A DNA stretch of 64,000 nucleotides from Blastococcus sp. TF02A-30 (GTDB taxonomy: Bacteria; Actinomycetota; Actinomycetes; Mycobacteriales; Geodermatophilaceae). Below, piece by piece: positions 31,704 to 40,765 of this stretch (position 1 is the stretch's first letter; the number at the start of each line of letters is the position of its first letter). The notes below the pieces were generated by a model, which had not been told where the DNA came from, did not search any database, and saw only the letters and a program-made list of their open reading frames with translations. The stretch is taken from positions 372,001-436,000 of the forward strand of contig NZ_QOHJ01000002.1 in the NCBI RefSeq assembly GCF_003319185.1. Direction: 5' to 3'. The position numbers and the translations under genes were made by a program.

Positions 31704-33214
31704 ACGCCGTCCGCTACGGCGACTACTCCCGCGACGTCTCGGGCTGGTTCCTCGGGATGACCGGCGCCCAACTGGCCCTGGTCACTCTCGCCGGCGTACC
31801 GGCGCTGTTGGCCCTCAACGCGCAGATGTGGGGCCTGCTGCTGGTGTGGCTGCCGGTGTGGGCGCTGGTGGCCGCCGTGCTGCTGGTCCCAATCCGAGGG
31901 CGGGCCGCGGGCCGCTGGTTCGCCGACCTCTGCCTGCACGCGATCGGAGGTGCGATGGGCTGGACGGTGTTCGGCTCCCGAGCCGCGTCCGGGACGGCCG
32001 AGGACCTGTCCGAGGCGGACCTGCCCGGGGTGCTCGCCGGTATCCGCACTCACGACGGACCGCCCTACGGGCAGCTGTTCACCCGCCCGGTGATCGTGCA
32101 GAACTCCGCGGCGCGCACCTGGGCGGTCGTGGCGCGGATCGACCATCCCGGCATCGGGATGGCCGAGCCGGGCGAGCGAGACCGGATGGGCGCCGGGCTG
32201 GCCGAGCTGTGCGAGATCGCCGCGCGCACCGAACTGATCGACGTCCTGACGCTGCAGGTGCGCACGGTACCCGACGACGGTGCCGAGCGCGCCGCCTGGG
32301 AGCGAACGCACACGCGTGCGGACGCCGCGCCCCTCGCCGCCCGGGTGAACGCGCTGCTTGGTGCCACCCTCACTCCGGCCGCGGTGCGCACCGAGGCCTT
32401 CGTGACCGTCGTCGTCGGCGAGAGCCGGATCGGCCGGGCCGCGAAGGAGGGCGGCGGCGGGGTGGACGGCCGCGCCCGGGTGCTGCACGGGGTGATGGCC
32501 GAGGTCGAAAGTGCGCTGCGCGGCCCGGTCGGCTGCACCGCCATCACCTGGCTGGACTCGGCGGCACTCGCTGCCGCGGTGCGCACCGGCTTCGCGCCCG
32601 GCGACCGTGGCCAACTGATCGCCGCCGACCTGGCCGCCGGCAACGGCGCCCGGCTGGCGACCGGGGTGCCGATGGCCGCCGCCGGACCCACCCAGGCCCG
32701 CGCCGAGGGACGGCACTACGTGCACGACGCGTGGGCGTCGGTCACCGACACGATCCTGCTGCCCGACTCCGGCGCGGTGCTCGGCGCACTGGCCCCGGTG
32801 CTGGTGCCGACGACGGCGGGGGAGCGGCGCTGCCTGACGGTGTTCCTCGCCCCGCTGCCGCTGGACCGGGCTACCCGGCTGGTCGGGCGGGAGGACATGA
32901 GCGCCACCACCGGCAACGAGCTGCGCGCCCGCATGGGCTTTCGGCAGCGGGCCCGGCAGCGACGGGACACCGAGCGGATCGGTGCCGCCGACGAGAAGCT
33001 GGCCGCCGGGCGGGCGCTGGTCCGTCCCGCCGTCGCGGCCTGCGTCACCGTCCCGGCCACCTGGCCGGTGGACGAGCACGGCCGCCGGCTCGCCGCCTCC
33101 ATCCGTGCCGCCGGCTTCGTGCCGCTGCGGCTGGACCTGGCACAGGACTCCGGCTTCGCCGCCGCCGCCATTCCCCTCGGCGTCGGGCTGCCCAACCGGC
33201 GAGGACGACGGTGA
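31700..33214 (+). CDS. SCO6880-family conjugation membrane protein
   Basis: Protein of 504 residues with two N-terminal transmembrane helices followed by a large cytosolic part. RYGDYSRDVSGWFLGMTGAQ and the later GAERAAWERTHT/FVTVVVGES segments match the SCO6880 type found ahead of VirB4 in actinobacterial elements; it may correspond to a PrgI-like subunit fused to the N-terminal half of VirB4. The next gene begins with a 4-bp overlap and encodes the ATPase half. Confidence 0.85.
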   Translation: MNAVRYGDYSRDVSGWFLGMTGAQLALVTLAGVPALLALNAQMWGLLLVWLPVWALVAAVLLVPIRGRAAGRWFADLCLHAIGGAMGWTVFGSRAASGTAEDLSEADLPGVLAGIRTHDGPPYGQLFTRPVIVQNSAARTWAVVARIDHPGIGMAEPGERDRMGAGLAELCEIAARTELIDVLTLQVRTVPDDGAERAAWERTHTRADAAPLAARVNALLGATLTPAAVRTEAFVTVVVGESRIGRAAKEGGGGVDGRARVLHGVMAEVESALRGPVGCTAITWLDSAALAAAVRTGFAPGDRGQLIAADLAAGNGARLATGVPMAAAGPTQARAEGRHYVHDAWASVTDTILLPDSGAVLGALAPVLVPTTAGERRCLTVFLAPLPLDRATRLVGREDMSATTGNELRARMGFRQRARQRRDTERIGAADEKLAAGRALVRPAVAACVTVPATWPVDEHGRRLAASIRAAGFVPLRLDLAQDSGFAAAAIPLGVGLPNRRGRR

Positions 33215-34716
33215 CCCGCCGCGGCTCCCGCCGGGGCCGGGACGTCGCCGTCCTGCTCGACAACTTCGGTCACCGGCTCCCCGCCGTCCCCGCCGTGGAG
33301 GCGGGGCGACGAGAGCGCGGGCCGTTCATCGAGTTGGTGCCCCGCCGTGGGCCGCGTGGGCGGGGCCGGGGCCGGGCGGCGACACCGGCGCCGCTGTCGG
33401 TGTGGCGGATGACGTCGGAGCAGACGCCGGTGGTGTGGCCGTTGATCGCCAGCAGCGGGCTACCGCCTACGGGCGCGCAGATGGGCATCGACCTGCTGTC
33501 GGGCGGGGCGTTCTACTGCGATCCGGTCGGCTGGGTCACCGACGACGCCATCCCGGTCACCAACCCGAACGTCGTGGTCTTCGGCAAGCCCGGCCGCGGC
33601 AAGTCCGCGACTGTCAAGGCATTCGCGCTGCGCATGCTGGCCTACGGCTACCGCACGCTGATCCTGGGCGACACCAAGGACGAGTACGAGCCGCTGTGCC
33701 GCGCGCTGGGCGTGGAGCCGTTCGTCATCGGCCACGGACTCTCCGCCCGGGTCAACCCGCTGGCTTTCGGCCCGCTCGGCCACGGCTGGGAGCAGCTCGA
33801 CGCCGCCGAGGCCTGCCGTCGCGAGGCCATCATGTTCGCCCGCTGGCTGGTGCTGATCCGTGGCCTGGTCGGCTCGCAGAACGTGCCTTTCGGCCCCGTG
33901 GAGGAGACCGCCGTCGGCGAGGCGCTGCGACTGCTCACCGGCTACCGCAGCGGAGCCACCCGGCTGACCGAGCCCACCATCCCGCAGCTGTGGCAAGCCC
34001 TGGATGAGCCCACCGACGACCTCGTCGCCTGCTGCCGGTACGCCGACCGGCGGCACTTCCTCGACGGCACCCGCACCCTGCGCGATGCCCTCGGCTCGCT
34101 TGTGAAGGGCTCGTTGGCCGGGCTGTTCGACGACCACACGTCGATCGAGGTCGACTGGCGTGCGCCCATCCAATCCCTGTCGCTGTCCCGCCTCGAGCCG
34201 CTCGGTGACCAGGCCGTCGGCATCGCGTTGACCTGCCTGAACTCCTGGGGACAGGCGATGCGCGAGATCGCCGACCCAGGCGACCTGCGCATCGTCATCC
34301 GCGACGAGACCTGGCGGCAGATGCGCCTCGGTGCCGAGGCGATGAAGAGCCTGGACGCCAACCTGCGGCTGTCCCGCCGCGACGCCGACGTGCAGATCCT
34401 GCTCGCGCACAAGCCCTCGGACATGCTCACCGCCGGCGACGCCTCCTCCCAGGCGGTGGCCATCGCCCGCGACCTGCTGCACCTGTGCGACGTCAAGGTT
34501 CTGCACGGCCAAGACCAGGCCGTCGCCGACGAGCTCGCCACCATGCTCGGGCTGACCCCGATCGCCCAGCGAGTGGTCACCGGATGGGCGATCGCCGGCA
34601 AGGGCCGCGCCCTGTGGCTGGTCGGCGACCGGGCCTTCAAGGTGCAGACCGTCCTCACGGCGCCCGAGCTGGCCCTGACCGACACCAACGAGGCCCTCAC
34701 AGGACGTCCGGCATGA
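33211..34716 (+). CDS. VirB4-like conjugation ATPase
   Basis: Cytosolic ATPase of about 501 residues. Walker A is GKPGRGKS at residues 125-132. DTKDEYEPLCRALG follows the first strand, as in VirB4/TraC, and VIRDETWRQM is the Walker B-type segment. LLAHKPSDML resembles the sensor region near the C-terminus. Shorter than full VirB4 because the N-terminal half seems to be carried by the SCO6880 protein. The frame is open far upstream, but those residues are the Arg-rich shadow of the preceding gene; GTG with overlap is chosen. Drives assembly or substrate transfer. Confidence 0.9.
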   Translation: MTRRGSRRGRDVAVLLDNFGHRLPAVPAVEAGRRERGPFIELVPRRGPRGRGRGRAATPAPLSVWRMTSEQTPVVWPLIASSGLPPTGAQMGIDLLSGGAFYCDPVGWVTDDAIPVTNPNVVVFGKPGRGKSATVKAFALRMLAYGYRTLILGDTKDEYEPLCRALGVEPFVIGHGLSARVNPLAFGPLGHGWEQLDAAEACRREAIMFARWLVLIRGLVGSQNVPFGPVEETAVGEALRLLTGYRSGATRLTEPTIPQLWQALDEPTDDLVACCRYADRRHFLDGTRTLRDALGSLVKGSLAGLFDDHTSIEVDWRAPIQSLSLSRLEPLGDQAVGIALTCLNSWGQAMREIADPGDLRIVIRDETWRQMRLGAEAMKSLDANLRLSRRDADVQILLAHKPSDMLTAGDASSQAVAIARDLLHLCDVKVLHGQDQAVADELATMLGLTPIAQRVVTGWAIAGKGRALWLVGDRAFKVQTVLTAPELALTDTNEALTGRPA

Positions 34717-35885
34717 GCGGGACGGCCGAAGGACTGGCGCGGGCGTACGCCAAGCGGTGGCTGTGGAAGGTCGCAGCTCCCGTCGCCGTTCCGGTGTTCG
34801 GTGTGCTGACGCTGCTGCTGATCCCTCTCGCGGTTCTCGCCGCTCCGGAGGCGTCAACGGCGACGGCGTCGTCGTCCTGCTCGATCGGCGGCACCGGCGC
34901 CACGGTCGCCGGCACCAACCTGGACGCCGTCCAGATGGGCCACGCGCAGACCATCGTCTCCGTCGCCGCGGCAGAAGGACTCGACCCGTACGCGGCGACC
35001 GTGGCGCTGGCGACCGCGTACCAGGAGTCGCGAATCCGGATGCTGGCCAACGACGGCAGCAGCCCCGAACTCACCGCCGAGCAGGCCGCCGTGACCGCAG
35101 CCAGCCTGAACTTTCGGCATGACGGGCTCGGCTCCGACCACGACAGCGTCAACACCTTCCAACAGCGCTGGATCGCCGGCTGGGGCACCGTCGCCCAGCT
35201 GATGGATCCCGTCTACGCCGCCGAGGCCTTCTACACCCGGCTGGTCGAGGTGCCCAACTGGCAGACCATCCCGCTCACGCAGGCGGCCCAGGCCGTGCAG
35301 GTCTCCGCCGCCGGCGGTGCCTACGCCCGCTGGGCCCCGCTGGCCCGGGAGCTGACCGCCATGCTGTGGCCGACCGCCCAGGCCGCAGCGGCCGCCCCCT
35401 CCGGCGTGGCGCCCGCCATCTGCCCGGGACTGCCGGTGGCCGCCGGGGCGTGGATCCGGCCCACCGCCGGCACGGTCACCTCCGGCTACGGGCCCCGTGG
35501 GGACGCCCTGCACGCCGGGGTCGACATCGCCGGACCCCGCGACACCCCGGTCTACGCCGCCGCCGACGGCACCGTGGTCACCGCGGCGTGCACCAGCGCC
35601 TATTGCGACCGCGACGGCAGCCTGAGCCTGGCCGGCTACGGCAACCTCGTCGAACTTGACCACGGCGACGGAGTGACCACTCGCTACGCGCATCTGTCGG
35701 CCTACACCGCTACCGCCGGGCAGCGCGTCAGCGCCGGGGCGCTGCTCGGTTTCCAGGGGTCCACCGGCAACAGCACCGGCGTCCACCTGCACTTCGAGGT
35801 CCGCCTCGACGGCGCGTCCGTCGATCCCGTGCCGTGGCTGGCCGACCACGGCGTCGACCTGCACGCCGCCACCGTCGCCGGCTGA
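34713..35885 (+). CDS. Conjugation wall hydrolase: lysozyme-like plus M23 domains
   Basis: About 390 residues. One N-terminal membrane helix, then residues 60-215 with a transglycosylase-like pattern (AVALATAYQESRI-type start, FQQR, QLMDPVYAAEAFYTRL), then an M23 domain in the last 135 residues with LHAGVDIAGP and TGVHLHFEV zinc motifs. Bifunctional wall-opening enzymes of this kind are standard parts of Gram-positive transfer systems. A Cys pair in TSAYCDRDG-like loop is additional. ATGA overlap with the VirB4 gene. Confidence 0.88.
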   Translation: MSGTAEGLARAYAKRWLWKVAAPVAVPVFGVLTLLLIPLAVLAAPEASTATASSSCSIGGTGATVAGTNLDAVQMGHAQTIVSVAAAEGLDPYAATVALATAYQESRIRMLANDGSSPELTAEQAAVTAASLNFRHDGLGSDHDSVNTFQQRWIAGWGTVAQLMDPVYAAEAFYTRLVEVPNWQTIPLTQAAQAVQVSAAGGAYARWAPLARELTAMLWPTAQAAAAAPSGVAPAICPGLPVAAGAWIRPTAGTVTSGYGPRGDALHAGVDIAGPRDTPVYAAADGTVVTAACTSAYCDRDGSLSLAGYGNLVELDHGDGVTTRYAHLSAYTATAGQRVSAGALLGFQGSTGNSTGVHLHFEVRLDGASVDPVPWLADHGVDLHAATVAG

Positions 35886-35939
35886 CCGGCAGAGAGGGAA
35901 TCAAGACGTGGACATCCATCACCGACCCAGGGTCGCCGC

Positions 35940-36560
35940 GTGACCACGCCCTTCCGGCGTCGCGATCCGCAGCCGATCGCCCGGGGATGGGAACTGGCCG
36001 TCGCCGCGGCCGGCGGCGCCCTGATCGCTGTCGCGCTGACGGCCCTGGTCGGCCTCGGGCTCGCCTCGGCGTTGTGGGGAGATGGCTGGGTGTGGCCGCG
36101 GGGCACCGAGACGATCACCCACGTCCTCGGCGGGCTGCTGGACGGGAACCCCGGCCGTGGCCTGCCGCCCGATCAACTGCGTCAGGTCGCCGGGCCCATC
36201 CCGGTGTACGCGTGTGTTGCCGCCGCCGAGCTCGTCCTGCTGACGGCCGCGGTCATCACCGCTGTCCTGGTCACCCGCTACCGACGCCCGGGCGACGCCC
36301 GCGGCGGCATGGCCACCCGCAGGGAGGCCGAGCAAGCCCTGGGGTTGGGCCAGCTTCGCGCCGGGCGAGCGGTCATCCGCCCGGACCGCTACCCGTCGAG
36401 AGGCGGACAGGGACGCCTTCATCGATTCCTGTCCACAGGCGGCGGCGCGATCCGCGGTCGTACCCACAGATCCGCTCAGAGCCCCAATTCCCGACCGACC
36501 TCCCCAGCACCGTCGACCCAGGCATCACCCATCCGCACCGTGAAGGAGAACCCGCGATGA
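35940..36560 (+). CDS. Two-helix membrane protein of the transfer operon
   Basis: About 206 residues with two transmembrane helices (residues 18-47 and 83-107) separated by an external loop, then a basic Arg/Ser/Pro-rich cytosolic tail. No family recognised. The GTG overlaps the stop of an 11-codon reading frame that begins at 35908 after an AGAGAGGGAA ribosome site, so translation may be coupled to a tiny leader. Because the coupling protein downstream lacks membrane helices, this protein may be its anchor (inference). Confidence 0.65.
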   Translation: MTTPFRRRDPQPIARGWELAVAAAGGALIAVALTALVGLGLASALWGDGWVWPRGTETITHVLGGLLDGNPGRGLPPDQLRQVAGPIPVYACVAAAELVLLTAAVITAVLVTRYRRPGDARGGMATRREAEQALGLGQLRAGRAVIRPDRYPSRGGQGRLHRFLSTGGGAIRGRTHRSAQSPNSRPTSPAPSTQASPIRTVKENPR

Positions 36561-36865
36561 GCTCGACCGACGACAGTCAGAACTCCGACCTGCTGGCCGC
36601 CCGCGCCGAGGCTGCGGCACTGTTCGCCGCCGCTTCCCGCAACGACCAGGCGGGGCCGACGGCGCAGCTGCACTGCCTTGCTGCCGCCACCGCCCTGCGC
36701 GCGCCCAGCGCCCCCGTGCCCGCGACGGCCGACGCCACCGACCCCGACCGGCTCGTCGAGCAGGCGCTGCGCATCCTCGGCAATCTGCCTGCCGCTGATT
36801 TCGCACACCCCGACGTCCTCGCGGCCGCTCAGCACGGGCACCGAGCGCTGCGTGCGCCACGCTGA
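36557..36865 (+). CDS. Small Ala-rich protein of the transfer operon
   Basis: About 102 residues, soluble, Ala-rich and helical, with no family recognised. The ATG overlaps the stop of the preceding gene and has GAAGGAGAA upstream. The pattern LLAARAEAAALFAAASRNDQ suggests an amphipathic helix. Its stop base is shared with the following gene start. Confidence 0.65.
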   Translation: MSSTDDSQNSDLLAARAEAAALFAAASRNDQAGPTAQLHCLAAATALRAPSAPVPATADATDPDRLVEQALRILGNLPAADFAHPDVLAAAQHGHRALRAPR

Positions 36866-38163
36866 TGGCTACCTCGCTCGGGCAGCTGCTCGACGCCCTC
36901 GCCGACACAGCGCGGACCACGGACGACAGCGCAGCGGCGCGCGCCGATGCAGGCACCGCGTTGGGCCACTTGGGTCGGGCATTGGCTCACCTGCGCCGCG
37001 ACGGCGTATCCCCGTTCGCCGGCGACCGCCGGGAACAGCAGGTCGCCGCCCTGGCTGTCGCCTGCACCGAGCTCGGCGTCCGTGCTCCAGCAACAGAGTC
37101 GGCGTTGGCTCGGTTGGCGGCTGCCGCGGCCGACACCGTCGGCGTCCTGTACGACCACACCAGCGTGACCAGCCGGTGGGCCGTCGCCACCGCCGTAGCC
37201 GAGACGGTGACGCCCCTGGCCGAGGTGGTCGCCCACCGCCTGCCTGCCGGTCCGGCGACGCAGTGGCACGCCGAGGTCGAGCGTCAGGCGGCCCTGGTCC
37301 AGCAGACAGCCGCGCTGCAACCGCCGACCCGTGCCGACGTCGCCGTCCTCGACCGTCCCGTTTCAGGACCCGCCGTCACTGCGTCCGCCGACCCGGCACG
37401 CGTGGTCTCCGACGCCATCGGCGTCCTACTCCAGGCCACGGCCCGAGCCAATGATCCGCCGTCGGTCACCGAGGTCCTGGCCTACACGATCGCCGCCCAG
37501 ACACTCAGCTCAGCCGCGGAGCGCCTCGGCTCCACCGACGCAACACCACCCGCAGGTCAGACGACGGCGGCCGACGCCTGGCGCGCCGTCCGAGCATCCC
37601 TGCGTCCGTACGACGACGGCAGCCGTCACTTCCACCAGCACGCACCACCCGGCGTCACCGCAGCCGGTCGACTGCATGCCGCCCTCCGCTCTGCCGAACC
37701 TGACCCGGCCACCTGGACGGCGTCCCTGCGTGCTTCCGTCACGTCCGCGGCTCAGCACCTGCCCGCTCTCGCCACGCAGCTGCTGTACCGCACCGTCCGA
37801 TCCTGGGCCGACACCGGATCTCTGATCGCCTACGCCCGCGACGTACCGCCGCGCGACGAGCGGGTGGCCGCCTACCTGCGCGGCTATCAGCCCGGCGGAC
37901 TGGTCCGCGTCAACGCCACCGACCTGCAACCGGTTGCCGGCGCCCTGCACAACGCCCGACTGCTCTCTCTCGCCGTCGCCGACCGGGCAGCCGGTCCGGA
38001 CGCCCGCACGACGGCTGGCTTCCCGCGCCGGGCCTGGGCAGCGAACCGGGCGCTGCTGGACGACCCGCAGACGCCGGTCGCGCTCGGCGTGGCCATTCAG
38101 CAGGCCCACCAGCAACTGCAGGCGGCGCGAGCCCAGCGGCCCGGGCCCAGCCGGGGACGCTGA
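36865..38163 (+). CDS. Large helical protein of the transfer operon, unknown
   Basis: Soluble, largely helical protein of 432 residues with no transmembrane segment and no recognised domain. Ala/Asp/Thr-rich with repeated RxLAxL-like helices. It lies between the small Ala-rich gene and the coupling protein gene (12 bp before it), so it may be an accessory relaxosome or coupling-protein partner. Confidence 0.65.
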   Translation: MATSLGQLLDALADTARTTDDSAAARADAGTALGHLGRALAHLRRDGVSPFAGDRREQQVAALAVACTELGVRAPATESALARLAAAAADTVGVLYDHTSVTSRWAVATAVAETVTPLAEVVAHRLPAGPATQWHAEVERQAALVQQTAALQPPTRADVAVLDRPVSGPAVTASADPARVVSDAIGVLLQATARANDPPSVTEVLAYTIAAQTLSSAAERLGSTDATPPAGQTTAADAWRAVRASLRPYDDGSRHFHQHAPPGVTAAGRLHAALRSAEPDPATWTASLRASVTSAAQHLPALATQLLYRTVRSWADTGSLIAYARDVPPRDERVAAYLRGYQPGGLVRVNATDLQPVAGALHNARLLSLAVADRAAGPDARTTAGFPRRAWAANRALLDDPQTPVALGVAIQQAHQQLQAARAQRPGPSRGR

Positions 38164-38175
38164 AAGGGGAGTCGG

Positions 38176-39684
38176 ATGCTCAGATCAGGGTTCGACCCGA
38201 ACGACGTCGGCTGGCGGCTGGGCCGCTCCGTCCAGCCGCACGGGGTGGAACTGTGGTGCCGCTTCGACCGCACCACCGGCGTCTACGGCGAGCAGGGTTC
38301 CGGCAAGACCCTCGACCTGCTCGCTCCCGCCCTGCTGGCCCACCGCGGCGCCGCGCTGGCGACGTTGACCAAGGTCGACGACCTGCTGCTGACCGCCGGG
38401 CGGCGGCAGCGGCCTTCTGGCCTCGGCGAGCCGCCGCGCCCGGTCGCGGTGCTCGATCCTTTCGGTGCCGCACCGGGACTGCCGGAGCTGGTGTGGGATC
38501 CGGTCGCCGGCTGCGTCGATCCTCGGATCGCCGAGCGACGAGCCAAGGCGTTCGCCGCTGGCACCGTCGCCGGCGCGGTCACCGGAGGCCGGCAGGACAA
38601 CGCCGCCCGGTTCTACGCCGCGGAGACAGCCAAGGTGCTGCAGGGGTTCCTGCACGCCGCGGCACTCACCGGCCGCACCCTGGAGCACGTCCTGGAGTGG
38701 GTCGCCAACCCGGTCGCCGCCGAGCAGCCCGCCGAGATCCTGCAGCAGCATCCGCACGCAGCCCGGTTTTGGGACGGGCTGCTGATCGGTGCCCTACACG
38801 GCAGCCCGGACACCGTCGGCAACACGGTGACCACGGTCCAGCAAGCGATGGCGTTGTTCTTCCAGCCGGACATCAGGGCTCGCTGCGTGCCTTCGCGCGG
38901 GCGGCCGGCGACCGATCTGGCAGACCTGATCGTCCGGCAGGGAACGGTGTACCTACTCGGCCGGGAGGACCCCTACGCCTCGGCGGCACCGCTGATGACC
39001 GCGGTCGCCGAACACGTCCTCGACACCGCCCTGCACGTCGCCACCACCTCGCCGCACGGGCGGCTGACCCCGTCCTTCCTGGCCTGTCTCGACGAACTGC
39101 CGTCCACCACGCCGCTGCCGACCCTGCGGGTGCGGATGGCCAACGAACGAGCGCTCGGTCTGTCGTTCATCTACGCCGCTCAGACCTGGAAACAGATGGT
39201 CGTCTCCTACGGCGAGGACGAGGCCCGCTCGCTGTTCGGGCTCACCAACAACCTCGTCATCTTCGGCGGCGGCAAGGACGTCCACTTCTACCGGGAAGTG
39301 TCCGACCTGCTCGACGACGTGCGGATCAGCCGGCGGACCTTCACCGACGGGCCCGGCGGCATGGGTACGTCCCAGTCGGGCGAGGACGTGCGCGTGTTGC
39401 GCCCCGGCGACATCCGTCGCATCTCTGAGCGGCACGCTCTCGTGGTCGCAGGCACCGCGCCGCCGATCATCGCCCGGTTGCGGCGCTGCATCGATGGCAA
39501 GGACGGGCAGCAGCTCACGACCGAGCTCGACGCCGCCCGCGCGCGTGTCACCCGCGCCCGTGTCGACACTGTCGACGTCGAGCAGAGCACGGCTGCCGCG
39601 CTGGCCTACGCCCGTGATCACCGGCTCGACCCGAGCCGACACGTCGACCCGCCGACCGCACCGCAGTCCGAGTCGTGGTCCTGA
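38176..39684 (+). CDS. TraG/TraD-type coupling protein without membrane anchor
   Basis: Hexameric DNA pump of about 502 residues that links relaxosome and channel. Walker A GEQGSGKT is at residues 38-45, and ACLDELPSTT carries the Walker B acidic pair. FIYAAQTWKQM and the ELTNNLVIF-like GLTNNLVIFGG stretch match the TraG/VirD4 C-terminal core. No N-terminal helices are present, so it is a soluble or anchored-in-trans form, like some Gram-positive coupling proteins. AAAGGGG ribosome site precedes the ATG. Confidence 0.9.
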   Translation: MLRSGFDPNDVGWRLGRSVQPHGVELWCRFDRTTGVYGEQGSGKTLDLLAPALLAHRGAALATLTKVDDLLLTAGRRQRPSGLGEPPRPVAVLDPFGAAPGLPELVWDPVAGCVDPRIAERRAKAFAAGTVAGAVTGGRQDNAARFYAAETAKVLQGFLHAAALTGRTLEHVLEWVANPVAAEQPAEILQQHPHAARFWDGLLIGALHGSPDTVGNTVTTVQQAMALFFQPDIRARCVPSRGRPATDLADLIVRQGTVYLLGREDPYASAAPLMTAVAEHVLDTALHVATTSPHGRLTPSFLACLDELPSTTPLPTLRVRMANERALGLSFIYAAQTWKQMVVSYGEDEARSLFGLTNNLVIFGGGKDVHFYREVSDLLDDVRISRRTFTDGPGGMGTSQSGEDVRVLRPGDIRRISERHALVVAGTAPPIIARLRRCIDGKDGQQLTTELDAARARVTRARVDTVDVEQSTAAALAYARDHRLDPSRHVDPPTAPQSESWS

Positions 39685-40166
39685 TGATCGTTCTGCCATT
39701 TCCGCCGCCACCCCCCGCGGTGATGCGTGCGCTCGAACTCTTGGAGAAAGTCCGTCGAGGTGACCGCGGGGGAGTGACCGAAGCTGGCGCCGTGGCGGAC
39801 CTGGAGCGTCCCTGGGAGCCGGCCGCCTGCAGTGGCGAGCTCAGCACGGCGGTCTGGAGCTGGTGTCGCGACGTCGTCGCATGGATCAACCACGAGTACG
39901 CGTGGCGGCCCGCGCAGATGGTCCCGGCCTGCTGGTCCCACCACGCCCACATCGCCCGGGAGCTACCTGTGCTGGTGGTGCTGCGGTGGGAGGCCGAGAG
40001 CGCCGCAGGTCCTCAGCTGATGGAGGAGTGGAACCGCTACGCCTTCCCGATGTTCTGCGAACGCATGGCTCAACGGCTCGGGGAGAGCACCTGCCGCGTC
40101 GGCCGGCACCAGGATTGGCCCGCCGAAAGCCGCTACACCGCCTTCCTCGACGCCTCCGCTCGGTGA
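39684..40166 (+). CDS. DUF4913-like small protein after the coupling gene
   Basis: About 160 residues. A proline run near the N-terminus is followed by a domain rich in Trp and His: WSWCRDVVAWINHEYAWRP, then ACWSHHAHIARELPVL, then HQDWP near the end. This pattern resembles DUF4913-type proteins, which are commonly encoded after coupling genes in actinobacterial elements; the assignment is by memory. The ATG overlaps the coupling protein stop (TGATG). Confidence 0.6.
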   Translation: MIVLPFPPPPPAVMRALELLEKVRRGDRGGVTEAGAVADLERPWEPAACSGELSTAVWSWCRDVVAWINHEYAWRPAQMVPACWSHHAHIARELPVLVVLRWEAESAAGPQLMEEWNRYAFPMFCERMAQRLGESTCRVGRHQDWPAESRYTAFLDASAR

Positions 40167-40356
40167 GAGCTCAGGCGCCAGACGGACTGTCATCAGCTGA
40201 GGACGGTCTAAGCGGCAGCCGGGAGCGTACGAATCCCTGGATCAACTGAACGCCACCCGGGCCAGATCTGTCGGTAAGCGCGACATCGACGGCAGGAGAC
40301 GGCTACCGCGGACGGCGGGGCGTCTGAGCACCTAGTCACTCTGACGGACCCGCGTC
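40167..40356. other. Convergent gap, end of transfer operon
   Basis: No gene or clear hairpin recognised. Base composition falls markedly to the right, marking the left side of the defence-like insert. Confidence 0.4.
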
Positions 40357-40764
40357 TCAGCCCCTGCGGTCGGGCGGGAACAGATTCCTCGTGATCACAT
40401 GAACTACACCGATTGTCTGGATGACGGTGGCACTCAGCCAAGCAATCATGATCGGTGGCTCAATCTCGAAGCCTTGCACGAGTGCATAGATAATAAAGAG
40501 GGCGTTGGCCAGCAATACCTGAATAAGAACCGCCACCCCGGCCCAGTTCGCGTACTTCTCTTTGAGCTCAAGCCGTAGAAGTTTGTCTGCGTTCTCGAGG
40601 TCCTCGCTGCCCTGGACGGGTGAACGGGCCCCCCGGATGACGTCTTTCGCTTTGACCGGGCGTGGCTGGGCGTCGCCTGCCCTTGGCGCCGGATCGCCCG
40701 GCTCTGGGAGTCCTGCTGCCCCAGACGCTGCGTCCTGATCAGGGGTGTCGCCCTCGCTCACCAC
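40357..40764 (-). CDS. Two-helix membrane protein paired with ImmA/IrrE
   Basis: About 135 residues. A charged, Pro-rich N-terminal 60 residues, then an amphipathic stretch ADKLLRLELKEKYANWAG leading into two transmembrane helices separated by FEIEPP, and a short tail VITRNLFPPDRRG. This arrangement recurs in small bacterial 2TM proteins of unknown function that I associate with defence contexts. It starts one base after the ImmA/IrrE stop, so they form one operon. DNA here is clearly less GC-rich than the neighbourhood, suggesting separate acquisition. Possible membrane effector; not proven. Confidence 0.7.
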   Translation of the reverse strand: MVSEGDTPDQDAASGAAGLPEPGDPAPRAGDAQPRPVKAKDVIRGARSPVQGSEDLENADKLLRLELKEKYANWAGVAVLIQVLLANALFIIYALVQGFEIEPPIMIAWLSATVIQTIGVVHVITRNLFPPDRRG

Positions 40765-40765
40765 G

